Assembly: GCA_944392425.1 (NCBI GenBank)
Contig: CALXWM010000004.1
Location: 1 to 54,033 of the forward strand
Length of the DNA: 54,033 nt
Reading direction: 5' to 3'
From: an uncultured Clostridia bacterium
GTDB lineage: Bacteria > Bacillota > Clostridia > TANB77 > CAG-508
Position 1 is the first letter of the stretch. The number at the start of each line of letters is the position of its first letter. A model generated the notes under the pieces. It worked only from the letters and a program-made list of their open reading frames with translations. It made no database searches and was not told where the DNA came from. A program made the position numbers and the translations under genes. Shown here piece by piece: positions 1 through 8,186 of this stretch.

Positions 1-36
1 AAGTTTTAATTATGTGTCTTTTTATTTTTTTCAAAA

Positions 37-56
37 CGGTAATTTAATTTTACCAT
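37..56 (-). terminator. weak candidate terminator hairpin
   Basis: On the minus strand a short GGTAA/TTACC stem is followed by GTTTT. It lies about 70 bases after the stop codon of the gene fragment at 124-618. The stem is only 5 bp and the T run is short, so this is a weak call. Confidence 0.3.
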
Positions 57-123
57 TTATAAAGTTTTTGTCATATTTATATATTTTTATATTGATTATT
101 TATGATTTTATTTTTTAGTTGTT

Positions 124-618
124 TTATTCAACATACCAAGCAACAACCACAAGACTCTTTATTAATCCGGAGTCTCCTTTTGAATAACAATATAAAATAC
201 CTGTATCAGGGTTATATGAATTTATAGTCGGACCTCTATTTGTATATCCATCATACCTATATTCCATCACAGAGTTCGTTATTCCAAAGTTATTCACTGT
301 CAACTTATTATATACATCTGGTAATATATTTTTTATATTAATATTTATTTGCCAGTCATTAACATTAGAATTATTATATACTTCAATTCTATGCAATTCT
401 GTACTTTTCATAATTCCTGTTTTTATTTCATTACTTCCTGCGTAAAAAGTTTTTCCTTCAAGTACGTCTTCTGCTGTGGCTGTAGCATTTGAAACGTCAA
501 TTGTTTCTAAAGTTCCTGTTATACCTCCTATTGTTACACCTGATTTTATATAACTTGCTACTAAATCTGAATTTGCATTCGCTGTTGCTAAATAGCTTTC
601 GTTATTTACATTTTTCTC
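124..618 (-). pseudogene. 3' remnant of a surface or tail-fibre-like gene
   Basis: An uninterrupted frame of 165 codons runs from 618 to a TAA at 124. It has no ATG or ribosome binding site at its 5' end; the first in-frame ATG is at 411, deep inside an obviously continuous protein. The part before that ATG reads like repeated modules known from phage tail and clostridial surface proteins: SGVTIGGITGTL, then DVLEGKTFYAGSNEIKTG. The C-terminal half is a small beta-rich domain with many Asn, Tyr and Ser. The frame opens after a stop inside the end of nagZ and overlaps it by 17 bases. The likeliest reading is the downstream part of a longer exported protein whose beginning was lost when it was joined to nagZ. 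A short protein starting at 411 cannot be excluded. Function is not known. Confidence 0.55.
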
Positions 619-1700
619 TTATTATTTTTATCTTATTATTTACTTCTTCGACAAATGCATTGTCTACATTAATTTTATCTGTACTTACTTTGTATTCTTC
701 TTTTACTTTTAGTATTCTACGCACCTTTCTGTCTAGTCTTCCTAGCATTATTCCGTTTCTTATTTCTTCTTCTATATTTTTCATCCACTTTTCTTCATTA
801 CCTAAATATTTAAGCATTATCATATCATTACCTGCATCAAATGCAATTTTTATAGGATTAAATTTTCCAATAAAGTAAAATCTTATTGCTTTCATTCTTA
901 TGTCATCTGTTATAATTAATCCATTATAATGATACTTTTTTCTAATATATTTTGTTATAAATCTTTTAGAAAGTGAAGCTGGAAGCTTGCCAGTCTCTTT
1001 CTTTATTACTAAATGACCAACAAGTATTGCAGGAATTTTATTCTTAATTGCTTTTTCAAACGGCTTTAAGTCATCTTTCAGTTCATTCATTGTGCATTTT
1101 ATTTTTGGTAATGTAAAATGCGTATCTTGATTTGTTGCACCATGGCCAGGAAAATGTTTTACAACTGGTATTATATCTTGCTTTTGCAAACTCAAAAGCA
1201 TATTCTAAGCCATATTTGCACACTTCATCTACATTTTCGCTAAATGCTCTATCTCCTATTGCATGATTATTTGGAAATCTTTTTATATCTAGTACTGGTG
1301 CAAAATCCATATCAATACCTAGCTTTTTTAGTATTTTACCTGTAAGTTCTCCCGCCTGTTCTACTAAGTTGTCTTCTTTGGTAGAATATTTAGCTAGTTT
1401 ATTTGCAGGAGGTAAATTTAAGAAGTCATTTGGTAGCCTATTTACTCTGCCACCTTCTTGGTCTAGTGATATTATGATTGGAACTTTTTGTGAACTGCTC
1501 TTTTCTTTAATGTAGTTAATTACTTTTATTAATTCTTCATAAGTATTGTAGTTTTTTCTATATAGACATATGCCACCTGCTTTGTACTTATCTATTATTA
1601 TATCTATGGTCTCATACATTTTCTTACCATTTGGTACGTCTAAGCCTACTATTAAAGTTTGTCCTATTCTTTCTTCTAACCTTAATGATTTTATGTCCAT
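602..1700 (-). pseudogene. nagZ: beta-N-acetylhexosaminidase NagZ (GH3), frameshifted
   Basis: This would cleave N-acetylglucosamine from muropeptides in peptidoglycan recycling; no signal peptide is present, so it would be cytoplasmic. The N-terminal part (1700 to about 1190) carries GH3 landmarks: LDQEGGRVNRL, the FAPVLDI motif, and an AFS-type motif. The C-terminal part (about 1190 to 602) carries KHFPGHG followed by TNQDTH, and the nucleophile-type motif ITDDIRMKAI. The two halves are in different frames. Removing one A from the run of four at about 1182-1185 restores a continuous protein of about 366 residues, close to the usual length for single-domain NagZ. Everything else is well conserved, so the lesion is either recent or a sequencing/assembly error. 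The start ATG at 1700 follows an AGGTGATATT ribosome binding site. Confidence 0.85.
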
Positions 1701-1737
1701 AATATCACCTGCTTTCTATTTTTGACACATCATAAAA

Positions 1738-3801
1738 TTATATTGTAATTTCTTCTTTTGATGTAAAGTTTTCTCTTACTAGTAGCTTTAATGGTTTGTT
1801 TTCTTCCTTTTCCAGTTTTGGATCTTTTTGTATTATTCCAATTGCTAGTGCTTGTATTTCTTTTAGCTCTTCCATATCTTTAAATAGGTTTGCTATTTTG
1901 AATTCTGGAAGTCCATGTTGCTTTGTTCCAAAGAATTCGCCCGAGCCTCTTAGCTCTAGGTCTTTTTCTGCAATGACAAATCCGTTGTCTGTTTTTGTCA
2001 TTGTTTCCATTCTTTGCCTTGTCATATCACTTCCACCATTATATTTTAGAATGCAATATGAAGCATATTCGCCTCTTCCTACTCTTCCTCTTAATTGGTG
2101 AAGTTGTGCTAGTCCAAATCTTTCGGCGTTTTCTATTACCATTACACTTGCATTTGGTACGTCTACACCAACTTCTATAACAGTCGTAGATATTAATATT
2201 TGTATTTCCCCATTTTTAAATCTTGTCATTATTTCGTCTTTATCTTTTGACTTCATTTTTCCGTGTAAATATTCTACTGTAAAATCTTTAAACACTTCAT
2301 TTTTATATTTTTCATAAAGCTCTGTTACTGCTTTTAAATTGGCTGTACTTTCGTCTTCCCCTTCTTCTACCAATGGGCAAACTATATATGCTTGTCTTCC
2401 TTCTTGCACTTGCTGTTTTATGAAATTGTTTACTCTTTCTTCATATCTTTTGCTTACTGCATATGTTTCTACTTTTTTTCTATTTGGTGGTAATTCGTCT
2501 ATTATTGATATGTCCAAATCTCCATATAGTATAAGTGCTAATGTTCTAGGTATTGGTGTTGCTGTCATTACTAATACGTCTGGATTATCTCCTTTTGCTA
2601 CTATTTTTGCCCTTTGTTTTACACCAAATCTGTGTTGTTCATCTGTTACAACTAAACCTAATTTTTTAAATACTACATTTTCTTCCAATAATGCATGTGT
2701 TCCAATTAAAATATCTACTTCTCCATTTTCTACTTTTTCTAGCACTTCTCTTTTTCTTTTAGCTGTCATTCCACCTACTAATTCCTCACAAACTATTCCA
2801 TATTGCTCAAGTGTTCTTTTATAGTTTTGGACATGTTGCTTTGCTAAAATCATGGTTGGTGCTAAAACTGCTACTTGATATCCACTTTTTACTGCTTTAT
2901 ATGCTGATACCATTGATACCACTGTTTTTCCTGAGCCAACATCTCCTTGAAGTAATCTATTCATTGGCTTTTCATTTTCCATATCTTTGTTTATATCTTC
3001 TAATACCCTTAATTGGGCATTTGTTAATTTAAATGGTAAATTATTTATTACATCTGACATTTTTACATTTTTATCGTATTTTATGCCTTTTACTTGCTCA
3101 TTATTTTCGTATTTTAATGCAAGTAATCCCAACTGCATTGATAAAAGTTCATCAAATACTAGTCTTTTTCTTGCTCTATTAAAATTTTGAAAATCTTTTG
3201 GAAAATGTATTTCATTCGTTGCTGTGTTAATATTCATTAAGTTATATTCTTTTATTAAATATTCTGGTAATACTTCTGGTAATTCATTATTTACTAATTT
3301 TATTCCATTTTCTATTATTTGCCTAATACTATTTTGAGACAATGAGTTTGTTAGTGGATATAATGGAATTATTTTACCTGTATTTTTAGTTTTTTCTATG
3401 CTGTCATATGTTGGACTATTTAATTCTATTACACCATTTTTTATGGATACTTTAGCGTAAAATCTATATTTTTGTCCTTTTTTTATGTTGTCTTTTACAT
3501 ATGGTTGGTTAAACCAAGTAACAATAGCACTATCTGTATCATCTTTTATAAGCAATTTTTCAAAACTTCTATTTCTATTTATGTATCTAACATTTACTTC
3601 TGTTAATGCTACCGCTTCTATTGTATATTTTTCACCATCTTTTACATCTCTTAGACTTGTTATAATACTTCTATCTTCATAATCTCTTGGATAATATGTA
3701 ATTAAGTCTTTTAATGTAAATATGTTTAGTTTGTTTAGCAATTTTGCTTTATTCGGACCTACTCCCTTTACGTATTTTACGTCTTTTTTTAAATCTATCA
3801 T
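1738..3801 (-). CDS. recG: ATP-dependent DNA helicase RecG
   Basis: RecG is a superfamily 2 helicase that reverses stalled replication forks and migrates Holliday junctions. The 687-residue length matches the family (about 690). The N-terminal wedge (OB-fold) domain covers about residues 1-200. The helicase core shows Walker A GDVGSGKT near 286-293, the DEQH box (DEQHRFG) near 387, TATPIPRTL near 413, and the motif VI region QLRGRVGRG near 569-577. The HhH-like N-terminus (YVKGVGPNKAKLLNKL) is typical. It is the last well-conserved gene before nagZ on this strand and no mutation is evident. In Firmicutes recG often sits near fatty-acid or ribosomal genes; here it stands alone, with a tRNA upstream on the opposite strand. 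Confidence 0.97.
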   Translation of the reverse strand: MIDLKKDVKYVKGVGPNKAKLLNKLNIFTLKDLITYYPRDYEDRSIITSLRDVKDGEKYTIEAVALTEVNVRYINRNRSFEKLLIKDDTDSAIVTWFNQPYVKDNIKKGQKYRFYAKVSIKNGVIELNSPTYDSIEKTKNTGKIIPLYPLTNSLSQNSIRQIIENGIKLVNNELPEVLPEYLIKEYNLMNINTATNEIHFPKDFQNFNRARKRLVFDELLSMQLGLLALKYENNEQVKGIKYDKNVKMSDVINNLPFKLTNAQLRVLEDINKDMENEKPMNRLLQGDVGSGKTVVSMVSAYKAVKSGYQVAVLAPTMILAKQHVQNYKRTLEQYGIVCEELVGGMTAKRKREVLEKVENGEVDILIGTHALLEENVVFKKLGLVVTDEQHRFGVKQRAKIVAKGDNPDVLVMTATPIPRTLALILYGDLDISIIDELPPNRKKVETYAVSKRYEERVNNFIKQQVQEGRQAYIVCPLVEEGEDESTANLKAVTELYEKYKNEVFKDFTVEYLHGKMKSKDKDEIMTRFKNGEIQILISTTVIEVGVDVPNASVMVIENAERFGLAQLHQLRGRVGRGEYASYCILKYNGGSDMTRQRMETMTKTDNGFVIAEKDLELRGSGEFFGTKQHGLPEFKIANLFKDMEELKEIQALAIGIIQKDPKLEKEENKPLKLLVRENFTSKEEITI

Positions 3802-3920
3802 TGATTTTCCTCAAACTTTCCTCTCAATAACTATATTCTATCACACGAACATTGGTTTGTAAATATTTTTTTATAATGTGTATTTTTTATGAAAATGTAT
3901 AATTACTTTTGCAAATCCAC

Positions 3921-3949
3921 TTGATTAAATTGAATTTTTGTGTTATTAT
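3921..3949 (+). promoter_or_regulatory. sigma-A-type promoter for tRNA-Trp
   Basis: TTGATT at 3921-3926, a 17-base spacer and TATTAT at 3944-3949. The expected transcription start is about 12 bases before the tRNA. Confidence 0.6.
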
Positions 3950-3968
3950 TATATTTGTTACAAGTCAT

Positions 3969-4043
3969 AGGGGTATGATGTTAATGGTAGCATTCCGGTC
4001 TCCAAAACCGTGCGTGAGGGTTCAAATCCTTCTACCCCTGCCA
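3969..4043 (+). tRNA. tRNA-Trp (anticodon CCA)
   Basis: The acceptor arms AGGGGTA (3969-3975) and TACCCCT (4033-4039) pair over 7 bp. They are followed by discriminator G and an encoded CCA (4041-4043). The anticodon loop is CTCCAAA, giving anticodon CCA for tryptophan. The TTCAAAT T-loop is present. The whole molecule is 75 bases including CCA. The outermost anticodon-stem pair is a mismatch. It stands as a single-gene unit between recG and the M23 peptidase gene. Confidence 0.93.
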
Positions 4044-4154
4044 AATTACTTTATGCAAATCTTGTGTAAGGTATTTTTTATTTTTCAAAAACAATCTTAT
4101 TTTTTACTTATAGTACAATAGTTAGTTTTATGGGGCACTTAGATTGGAGTTTTT

Positions 4155-4769
4155 ATGTTAAAAGCTTTTAATAAGTGTTTTATTTTTTTAATTATTTTTA
4201 TTTTAGTAATCTGTTTTCTTTTTGTACCTATATTTTATTCTACTAATTCTGCTTATTCAGATGAATATTATGAAGAATTGCTTTTAAGTGGTGATGGCTT
4301 TTTTTGGCCTCTTCCTGGGTATACATATATTTCATCTTATTTTGGCAAGCGTGAATCTCCTACTTCCGGTGCATCTAGCTATCATTCTGGCATAGATATT
4401 CCCGCTTCAAATGGCACAAATATTTATGCAGTAGAAAGTGGCACTATTACTTTTGCTAGTTGGGGTGCTGGTGGTGGTTATACCATTGTTTTAGAACTTG
4501 ATAAATATGATAATATTTCTGTTTCTTATTGCCATTTATCTCCCAATTATATTGTACATAGAAATGATTATGTAGAGAAAGGTCAGCTTATAGCACATGT
4601 CGGTCCAAAAAACGTATATGGCATTAATAACAACCCTTATAAAGATAGTAATGGCAATCCTACAAATGGTGCTACTACTGGCTGTCATTTGCATTTAACA
4701 ATTAAAGTAGATGGTAAGGCAGTAAATCCATTGGACTTTTTTAGTGTCAATGGTGACTCTTCTTTTTGA
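4155..4769 (+). CDS. membrane-anchored M23 (LytM-type) metallopeptidase
   Basis: A 204-residue protein with an N-terminal hydrophobic segment (about residues 8-29) acting as signal or membrane anchor, followed by an extracytoplasmic LytM/M23 domain. The zinc ligands are visible: H77 and D81 in HSGIDIPA, and HLHL near 178-181. The catalytic fold continues through SYCHLSP and ends with the usual NPLDFF. M23 enzymes cut peptide cross-links in peptidoglycan. The protein is short, with no LysM, SH3 or coiled-coil domain, so it may act close to the membrane. The start ATG has GGAG (4147-4150) just upstream. A strong hairpin terminator follows at 4826-4861. Whether it is sporulation-specific cannot be told from sequence. 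Confidence 0.88.
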   Translation: MLKAFNKCFIFLIIFILVICFLFVPIFYSTNSAYSDEYYEELLLSGDGFFWPLPGYTYISSYFGKRESPTSGASSYHSGIDIPASNGTNIYAVESGTITFASWGAGGGYTIVLELDKYDNISVSYCHLSPNYIVHRNDYVEKGQLIAHVGPKNVYGINNNPYKDSNGNPTNGATTGCHLHLTIKVDGKAVNPLDFFSVNGDSSF

Positions 4770-4784
4770 CAACATATATTGGAG

Positions 4785-4827
4785 TGTCAAAAAGGGACGT
4801 CCCCATTGATAACGTCCCCATTGACAA
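4785..4827 (+). repeat. dispersed palindromic repeat, GACGTCCCC type
   Basis: TGTCAA at 4785 and TTGACA at 4821 bracket GGGACGTCCCC followed by a second ACGTCCCC. It resembles the GGGGACGGTCC repeats at 6212-6306, 15835-15865, 50429-50459 and 50636-50667, but with TGTCAA/TTGACA ends instead of TTTTAC/GTAAAA. Confidence 0.6.
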
Positions 4828-4861
4828 AAGCACTTAACTACTTTAGTTAAGCGCTTTTATT
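4826..4861. terminator. bidirectional rho-independent terminator
   Basis: AAAAGCACTTAACTA and TAGTTAAGCGCTTTT form a long stem with a 3-base loop, bounded by A and T runs. It lies between the convergent M23 gene and the CD1247-like gene and can serve both. Confidence 0.85.
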
Positions 4862-5542
4862 TTACATATCATCTTCATTTTCATTTACTTGATTGTTGTT
4901 TTCAGTTGTGTTTTCTTGATTACTTGGCTTATTTTGGTTTTCTGAATTATTATTTTGCTTATTTTTTGATTTAGAACTATCTTCAGCATTGTACTTAGTT
5001 TCATCTTCTCTAATAGAATTTGAAGCTTCTAGCGTATCTTCCGACACACTTTCTAAATCTTCATCATAGCATATACTTGCACAATGATCACACTCACCAT
5101 CGCAATAGTCATCCCAATCAAGTTCTATTTCTTTATGACATTTTGGACATTCTATTTCATCTTTTAAGTCTGCGTCTTGGCCAACCACAAATTCATAATT
5201 GCAATATGGACATTTTATCTCGAATTCAAACTCTTCATCATATGCCATGTCATTATCATGCATTTGATCATTAGAGCTGTACTCATTTTCTTCTTCGTCA
5301 TCTTCATATTCATCAATATAAATGTCTTCTTCTATTCTCTTTAAAGATTTTTGCATCTTATCTATTTTTTTAGATAGTGATTCATATTGATTACTGTTGT
5401 TCATTGCTCTGTTTGTAATGTCAATAAACATCATACTTACTTCAAGTAATTTATTTTTTGCAATTTCTAAATCATGTGGGTCTCTTATTTCTTTTTCTAA
5501 ATCTGATAAAATTTTTGCAAACTTATCTTTAGGTTCTATCAT
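4862..5542 (-). CDS. CD1247 N-terminal-domain-like protein with zinc ribbons
   Basis: A soluble, acidic protein of about 226 residues. The helical N-terminus (about 1-75) resembles the clostridial CD1247 N-terminal domain, a family commonly found next to efp as here. An Asp/Glu-rich linker leads to a zinc ribbon with CPYC near 111 and CPKC near 132, followed by more cysteines (CDGECDHCASIC) around 147-157. The last 60 residues are a disordered Asn/Gln/Ser/Glu tail. The start is placed at ATG 5542, because AAAGGAG sits 5 bases before it; an upstream in-frame TTG at 5557 would overlap that ribosome binding site. It lies 24 bases downstream of efp and is probably cotranscribed with it. Molecular function is unknown; the Cys clusters suggest metal or nucleic-acid binding. 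Confidence 0.75.
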   Translation of the reverse strand: MIEPKDKFAKILSDLEKEIRDPHDLEIAKNKLLEVSMMFIDITNRAMNNSNQYESLSKKIDKMQKSLKRIEEDIYIDEYEDDEEENEYSSNDQMHDNDMAYDEEFEFEIKCPYCNYEFVVGQDADLKDEIECPKCHKEIELDWDDYCDGECDHCASICYDEDLESVSEDTLEASNSIREDETKYNAEDSSKSKNKQNNNSENQNKPSNQENTTENNNQVNENEDDM

Positions 5543-5566
5543 AGAATCTCCTTTCAAGAAATATTT

Positions 5567-6133
5567 TTATATTCTTTCCATGTATTCGCCAGTTCTTGTA
5601 TCTACTCTAACTATGTCACCTATATTTACAAACATTGGAACTGTTAGTTCATAGCCATTTTCAAGTGTTGCAGGTTTTCCTGATGTTGTTGCTGTATTTC
5701 CAGAAAATCCAGGTTCTGTATATGTAACTTCAAGTTCTACAAATATTGGTGGTTCTATTGAGAATACCTTTCCTTTATATGATAATACTTTTACATTCAT
5801 ATTTTCTTTTAGGAATTTTAAGCTATCACCTAACTGTTCTTTATTTAAAGGTATTTGTTCATATGTTTCATTGTCCATGAAGTAGTATAATCCACCATCT
5901 TCATATAAATATTGCATTTCTTTCTTTTCAATTTCTGCTGCTTGGAATTTTTCTGATGGGTTGAATGTTTTTTCTAAAACACTTCCTGTTATAACATTTT
6001 TTATTTTTGTTCTAACAAAAGCTGAACCTTTTCCTGGTTTTACGTGTTGAAATTCAACTATTCTATAAACATTTCCTTCCATTTCAAATGTTGTTCCATT
6101 TCTAAAATCACCTGCTGAATATACTGTTGCCAT
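5567..6133 (-). CDS. efp: translation elongation factor P
   Basis: EF-P binds the ribosome between the P and E sites and relieves stalling at polyproline. The 188-residue protein has the three beta-barrel domains. The tip lysine is K35 in the loop KPGKGSAF, the residue that carries a modification in other bacteria. The central [10 protein letters not shown] segment and the C-terminal TYTEPGFSG and [15 protein letters not shown] motifs are diagnostic. The ATG has AAGGGGG a few bases upstream. It is followed closely by the CD1247-like gene. No modification enzyme is visible in the window. Confidence 0.97.
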   Translation of the reverse strand: MATVYSAGDFRNGTTFEMEGNVYRIVEFQHVKPGKGSAFVRTKIKNVITGSVLEKTFNPSEKFQAAEIEKKEMQYLYEDGGLYYFMDNETYEQIPLNKEQLGDSLKFLKENMNVKVLSYKGKVFSIEPPIFVELEVTYTEPGFSGNTATTSGKPATLENGYELTVPMFVNIGDIVRVDTRTGEYMERI

Positions 6134-6211
6134 TATTATTTCCCCCTTAACTAAAATTTATTCATAAACATATAGTTTATTTTACAACATTTTAGGCTAA
6201 AAATCAAGTCT

Positions 6212-6306
6212 TTTTACGATGGGGACGGTCCTTTTCGTAAAATTTTACGTTTTGGTCCGTCCCCAAAGTAAAATATTTTACAAAAAGGACCGTCCCCATC
6301 GTAAAA
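6212..6306. repeat. palindromic GGGGACGGTCC repeat cluster
   Basis: The segment starts TTTTACGATGGGGACGGTCC and ends with its reverse complement (GGACCGTCCCCATCGTAAAA), giving a near-perfect inverted repeat. A third unit, GGTCCGTCCCC flanked by TTTTACG and GTAAAA, lies between the arms. It fills almost the whole gap between efp and ruvX and ends exactly at the ruvX stop codon. It may act as a terminator-like hairpin; it is also the best copy of the dispersed family. Confidence 0.85.
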
Positions 6307-6723
6307 TTATTTTTTATTAATATAACTTTCCAAAATATATACAGCAGAAATTGTATCTACAATCTGTTTCTTCTTTTTATTGTCTACATTTAAAAAATTC
6401 ATTGTTCTATGAGCTTCTACTGTTGTTAGTCTTTCATCTACTGATACTATATTTATTTTGTTAAATCTTGATTTTAATTTATGTATAAAATTTTCTGTTT
6501 CAATAGACCTTTCGCTTTTAGTTCCATTCAAATTTAAAGGATTTCCTATAACAAAAGTTTCTATATTGTATTGTTCCACTATTTCAGCTAGTCTCTTTAA
6601 TATTATTTTATCATTTCCATTTGAATTAATAGTTTCTAGTCCTTGAGCTGTTATGCCAAGTTCGTCTGTTATAGCTATTCCTGTTCTAGCCATTCCATAA
6701 TCTATTCCTAATATTCTACTCAT
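6307..6723 (-). CDS. ruvX: Holliday junction resolvase-like RuvX (YqgF)
   Basis: A 138-residue RNase H-fold protein of the YqgF family, implicated in pre-16S rRNA 5' processing and possibly junction resolution. The first beta strand carries the acidic residue in ILGIDYGMARTG (residues 4-15). The family signature GNPLNLNG lies near 60, and VDERLTT with its conserved Asp-Glu near 99-105. The length is standard. Its ATG overlaps the ireB stop by one base (TAATG), so the two are translationally coupled. This ireB-ruvX order is typical of Firmicutes. Confidence 0.95.
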   Translation of the reverse strand: MSRILGIDYGMARTGIAITDELGITAQGLETINSNGNDKIILKRLAEIVEQYNIETFVIGNPLNLNGTKSERSIETENFIHKLKSRFNKINIVSVDERLTTVEAHRTMNFLNVDNKKKKQIVDTISAVYILESYINKK

Positions 6724-6971
6724 TATTCACCTATATATTCTTTAACCATCTTTTCTAATAGTTCGTCTCTTTCTATTTTCCTAATAAGATTTCTTGCTCC
6801 TTTGTGGCTTGTTATATATGTTGGGTCTCCAGATAGTATATATCCAACTATTTGGTTTATTGGATTATATCCCTTTTCTTCAAGAGCTTCATAAACTTCT
6901 TTTAAAGTTTCTTTTACTCTTTCGTTTTGTTCTTTTTCAACATCAAATTTCATTGTTTCGTCCATACCCAT
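6723..6971 (-). CDS. ireB: IreB family regulatory phosphoprotein
   Basis: An 82-residue protein of the UPF0297/IreB family. In Enterococcus it is a substrate of the IreK Ser/Thr kinase and affects cephalosporin resistance. Diagnostic sequence: MKFDVEKEQ at the N-terminus, [20 protein letters not shown] in the middle and [17 protein letters not shown] at the end. AGGAGG lies 8 bases upstream of the ATG. It overlaps ruvX by one base. In many relatives alaS is just upstream; here it is not. Confidence 0.95.
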   Translation of the reverse strand: MGMDETMKFDVEKEQNERVKETLKEVYEALEEKGYNPINQIVGYILSGDPTYITSHKGARNLIRKIERDELLEKMVKEYIGE

Positions 6972-7042
6972 TTGCTAATCCTCCTTTTGATTTATTTTTC
7001 ATTGTTGATATTTTTTTAATTCACAAATTTTAAAGCATTTTT

Positions 7043-8134
7043 TTAAATAGCCTTTATTGTATTTTCATTTGATGAGTCTATGTATTCTTCTAGCTTTTTT
7101 AAAGCTCCATCTAACGCAGTTCCTTTGTAATATGTTGATATAACTACTCTTATTTTTGGGCTTACTATTACATCTTCTTCGTCACTATATATATAATCTG
7201 GCTGTGCCATAATATCTAGCTCTTCCATTTTTGCTTTTAATTCAGACATAAAGTTGTATACACCGTCTTTATCTGCTCCTGAAAATACTATTGCAAATTT
7301 AGGTCCCATATATCTTACAAAAATATATTCTTGTGCCAAATTTTTCTTTACAAAGTTTGTTACTTCTGTTATAGTGGCATCTCCTGTTTTTCTGCTTATT
7401 TGTGTGTTTATTTCTGGAAGATTTACTATTTTAAATAAGCATATTGCAGATGTTGTATATTTATCTATTGTTTTTTTGCCTTCTCCATATAAATATTCTG
7501 CTGATTTTAATCCTGAATATAAGTCATCCCTTACTATGTTTTCTATAGTAGCTTGATTTTCTACAGTTTTTAAAATTGTAACTATATTGTTTCTTACAAC
7601 TTCTAAAATTGTTGTATCTATATGGTCAAATTCGTGTGGCTTACTTCCTTCTATTATCCAATATCCTATGTATACATTATCTACATATAATGGGAAGAAC
7701 ATTGCACATTTTGCTCTACCAAATTCCATTTTTTGATATGGCAGTTTTTCATTTTCATTTTCTACTGTAACATATTTTGGAGTAGCTGTTTTTATGCTAT
7801 CCCCAAATACTGGATCATTTTGCAGACTTTTAAGTGCATCCCAATGTTTCCTATCTACATTTGAGGCTTTTACAACATATTCAGCACCATCAAATACTAC
7901 TATTGTTGAATATTTTATCGAATATTTACTTATTAATATATCATTTATATTTTCTAATTTTTCATGTATACTTGATGTTTCACCAAGAGTTCTCATAAAT
8001 TCTTGTAAAACATTCAAACTAGTTATTCTTTGATTTAAGTTACTATATGTCTCTATTTTTTTGTGTACTGAATAGTTGTATATAATTAATGTTAAAACAA
8101 TAATAACTAATATTGCTATTACAGTTATTATCAC
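7043..8134 (-). CDS. membrane-anchored GAF and degenerate GGDEF-like protein
   Basis: A 363-residue protein. The N-terminal transmembrane helix (residues 2-20) is followed by a short coiled segment and a GAF-like sensory region (about 50-195, with GDSIKTATPKYV and CAMFFPLYVDNVYIGYW). The C-terminus has the secondary-structure pattern of a diguanylate cyclase domain (about 200-360). The GGDEF signature is replaced by MGPKF (276-280), so it cannot be a normal cyclase; it may bind a nucleotide or serve as a scaffold. A GTG start at 8134 is chosen because AGAGGTG lies 7 bases upstream. It follows the CpaE-like gene by 52 bases on the same strand, which suggests a shared operon with the pilus-like machinery. 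The domain assignment rests on pattern recognition, not a search. Confidence 0.7.
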   Translation of the reverse strand: MIITVIAILVIIVLTLIIYNYSVHKKIETYSNLNQRITSLNVLQEFMRTLGETSSIHEKLENINDILISKYSIKYSTIVVFDGAEYVVKASNVDRKHWDALKSLQNDPVFGDSIKTATPKYVTVENENEKLPYQKMEFGRAKCAMFFPLYVDNVYIGYWIIEGSKPHEFDHIDTTILEVVRNNIVTILKTVENQATIENIVRDDLYSGLKSAEYLYGEGKKTIDKYTTSAICLFKIVNLPEINTQISRKTGDATITEVTNFVKKNLAQEYIFVRYMGPKFAIVFSGADKDGVYNFMSELKAKMEELDIMAQPDYIYSDEEDVIVSPKIRVVISTYYKGTALDGALKKLEEYIDSSNENTIKAI

Positions 8135-8186
8135 CTATTATCACCTCTTTATCTAAATAGTTTTCTTTGGCTTTTTCTATTTTAAA

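Noticed and set aside
3909-4121. Short plus-strand reading frame across the tRNA
   Set aside because: It overlaps tRNA-Trp and has no ribosome binding site or recognisable protein sequence.
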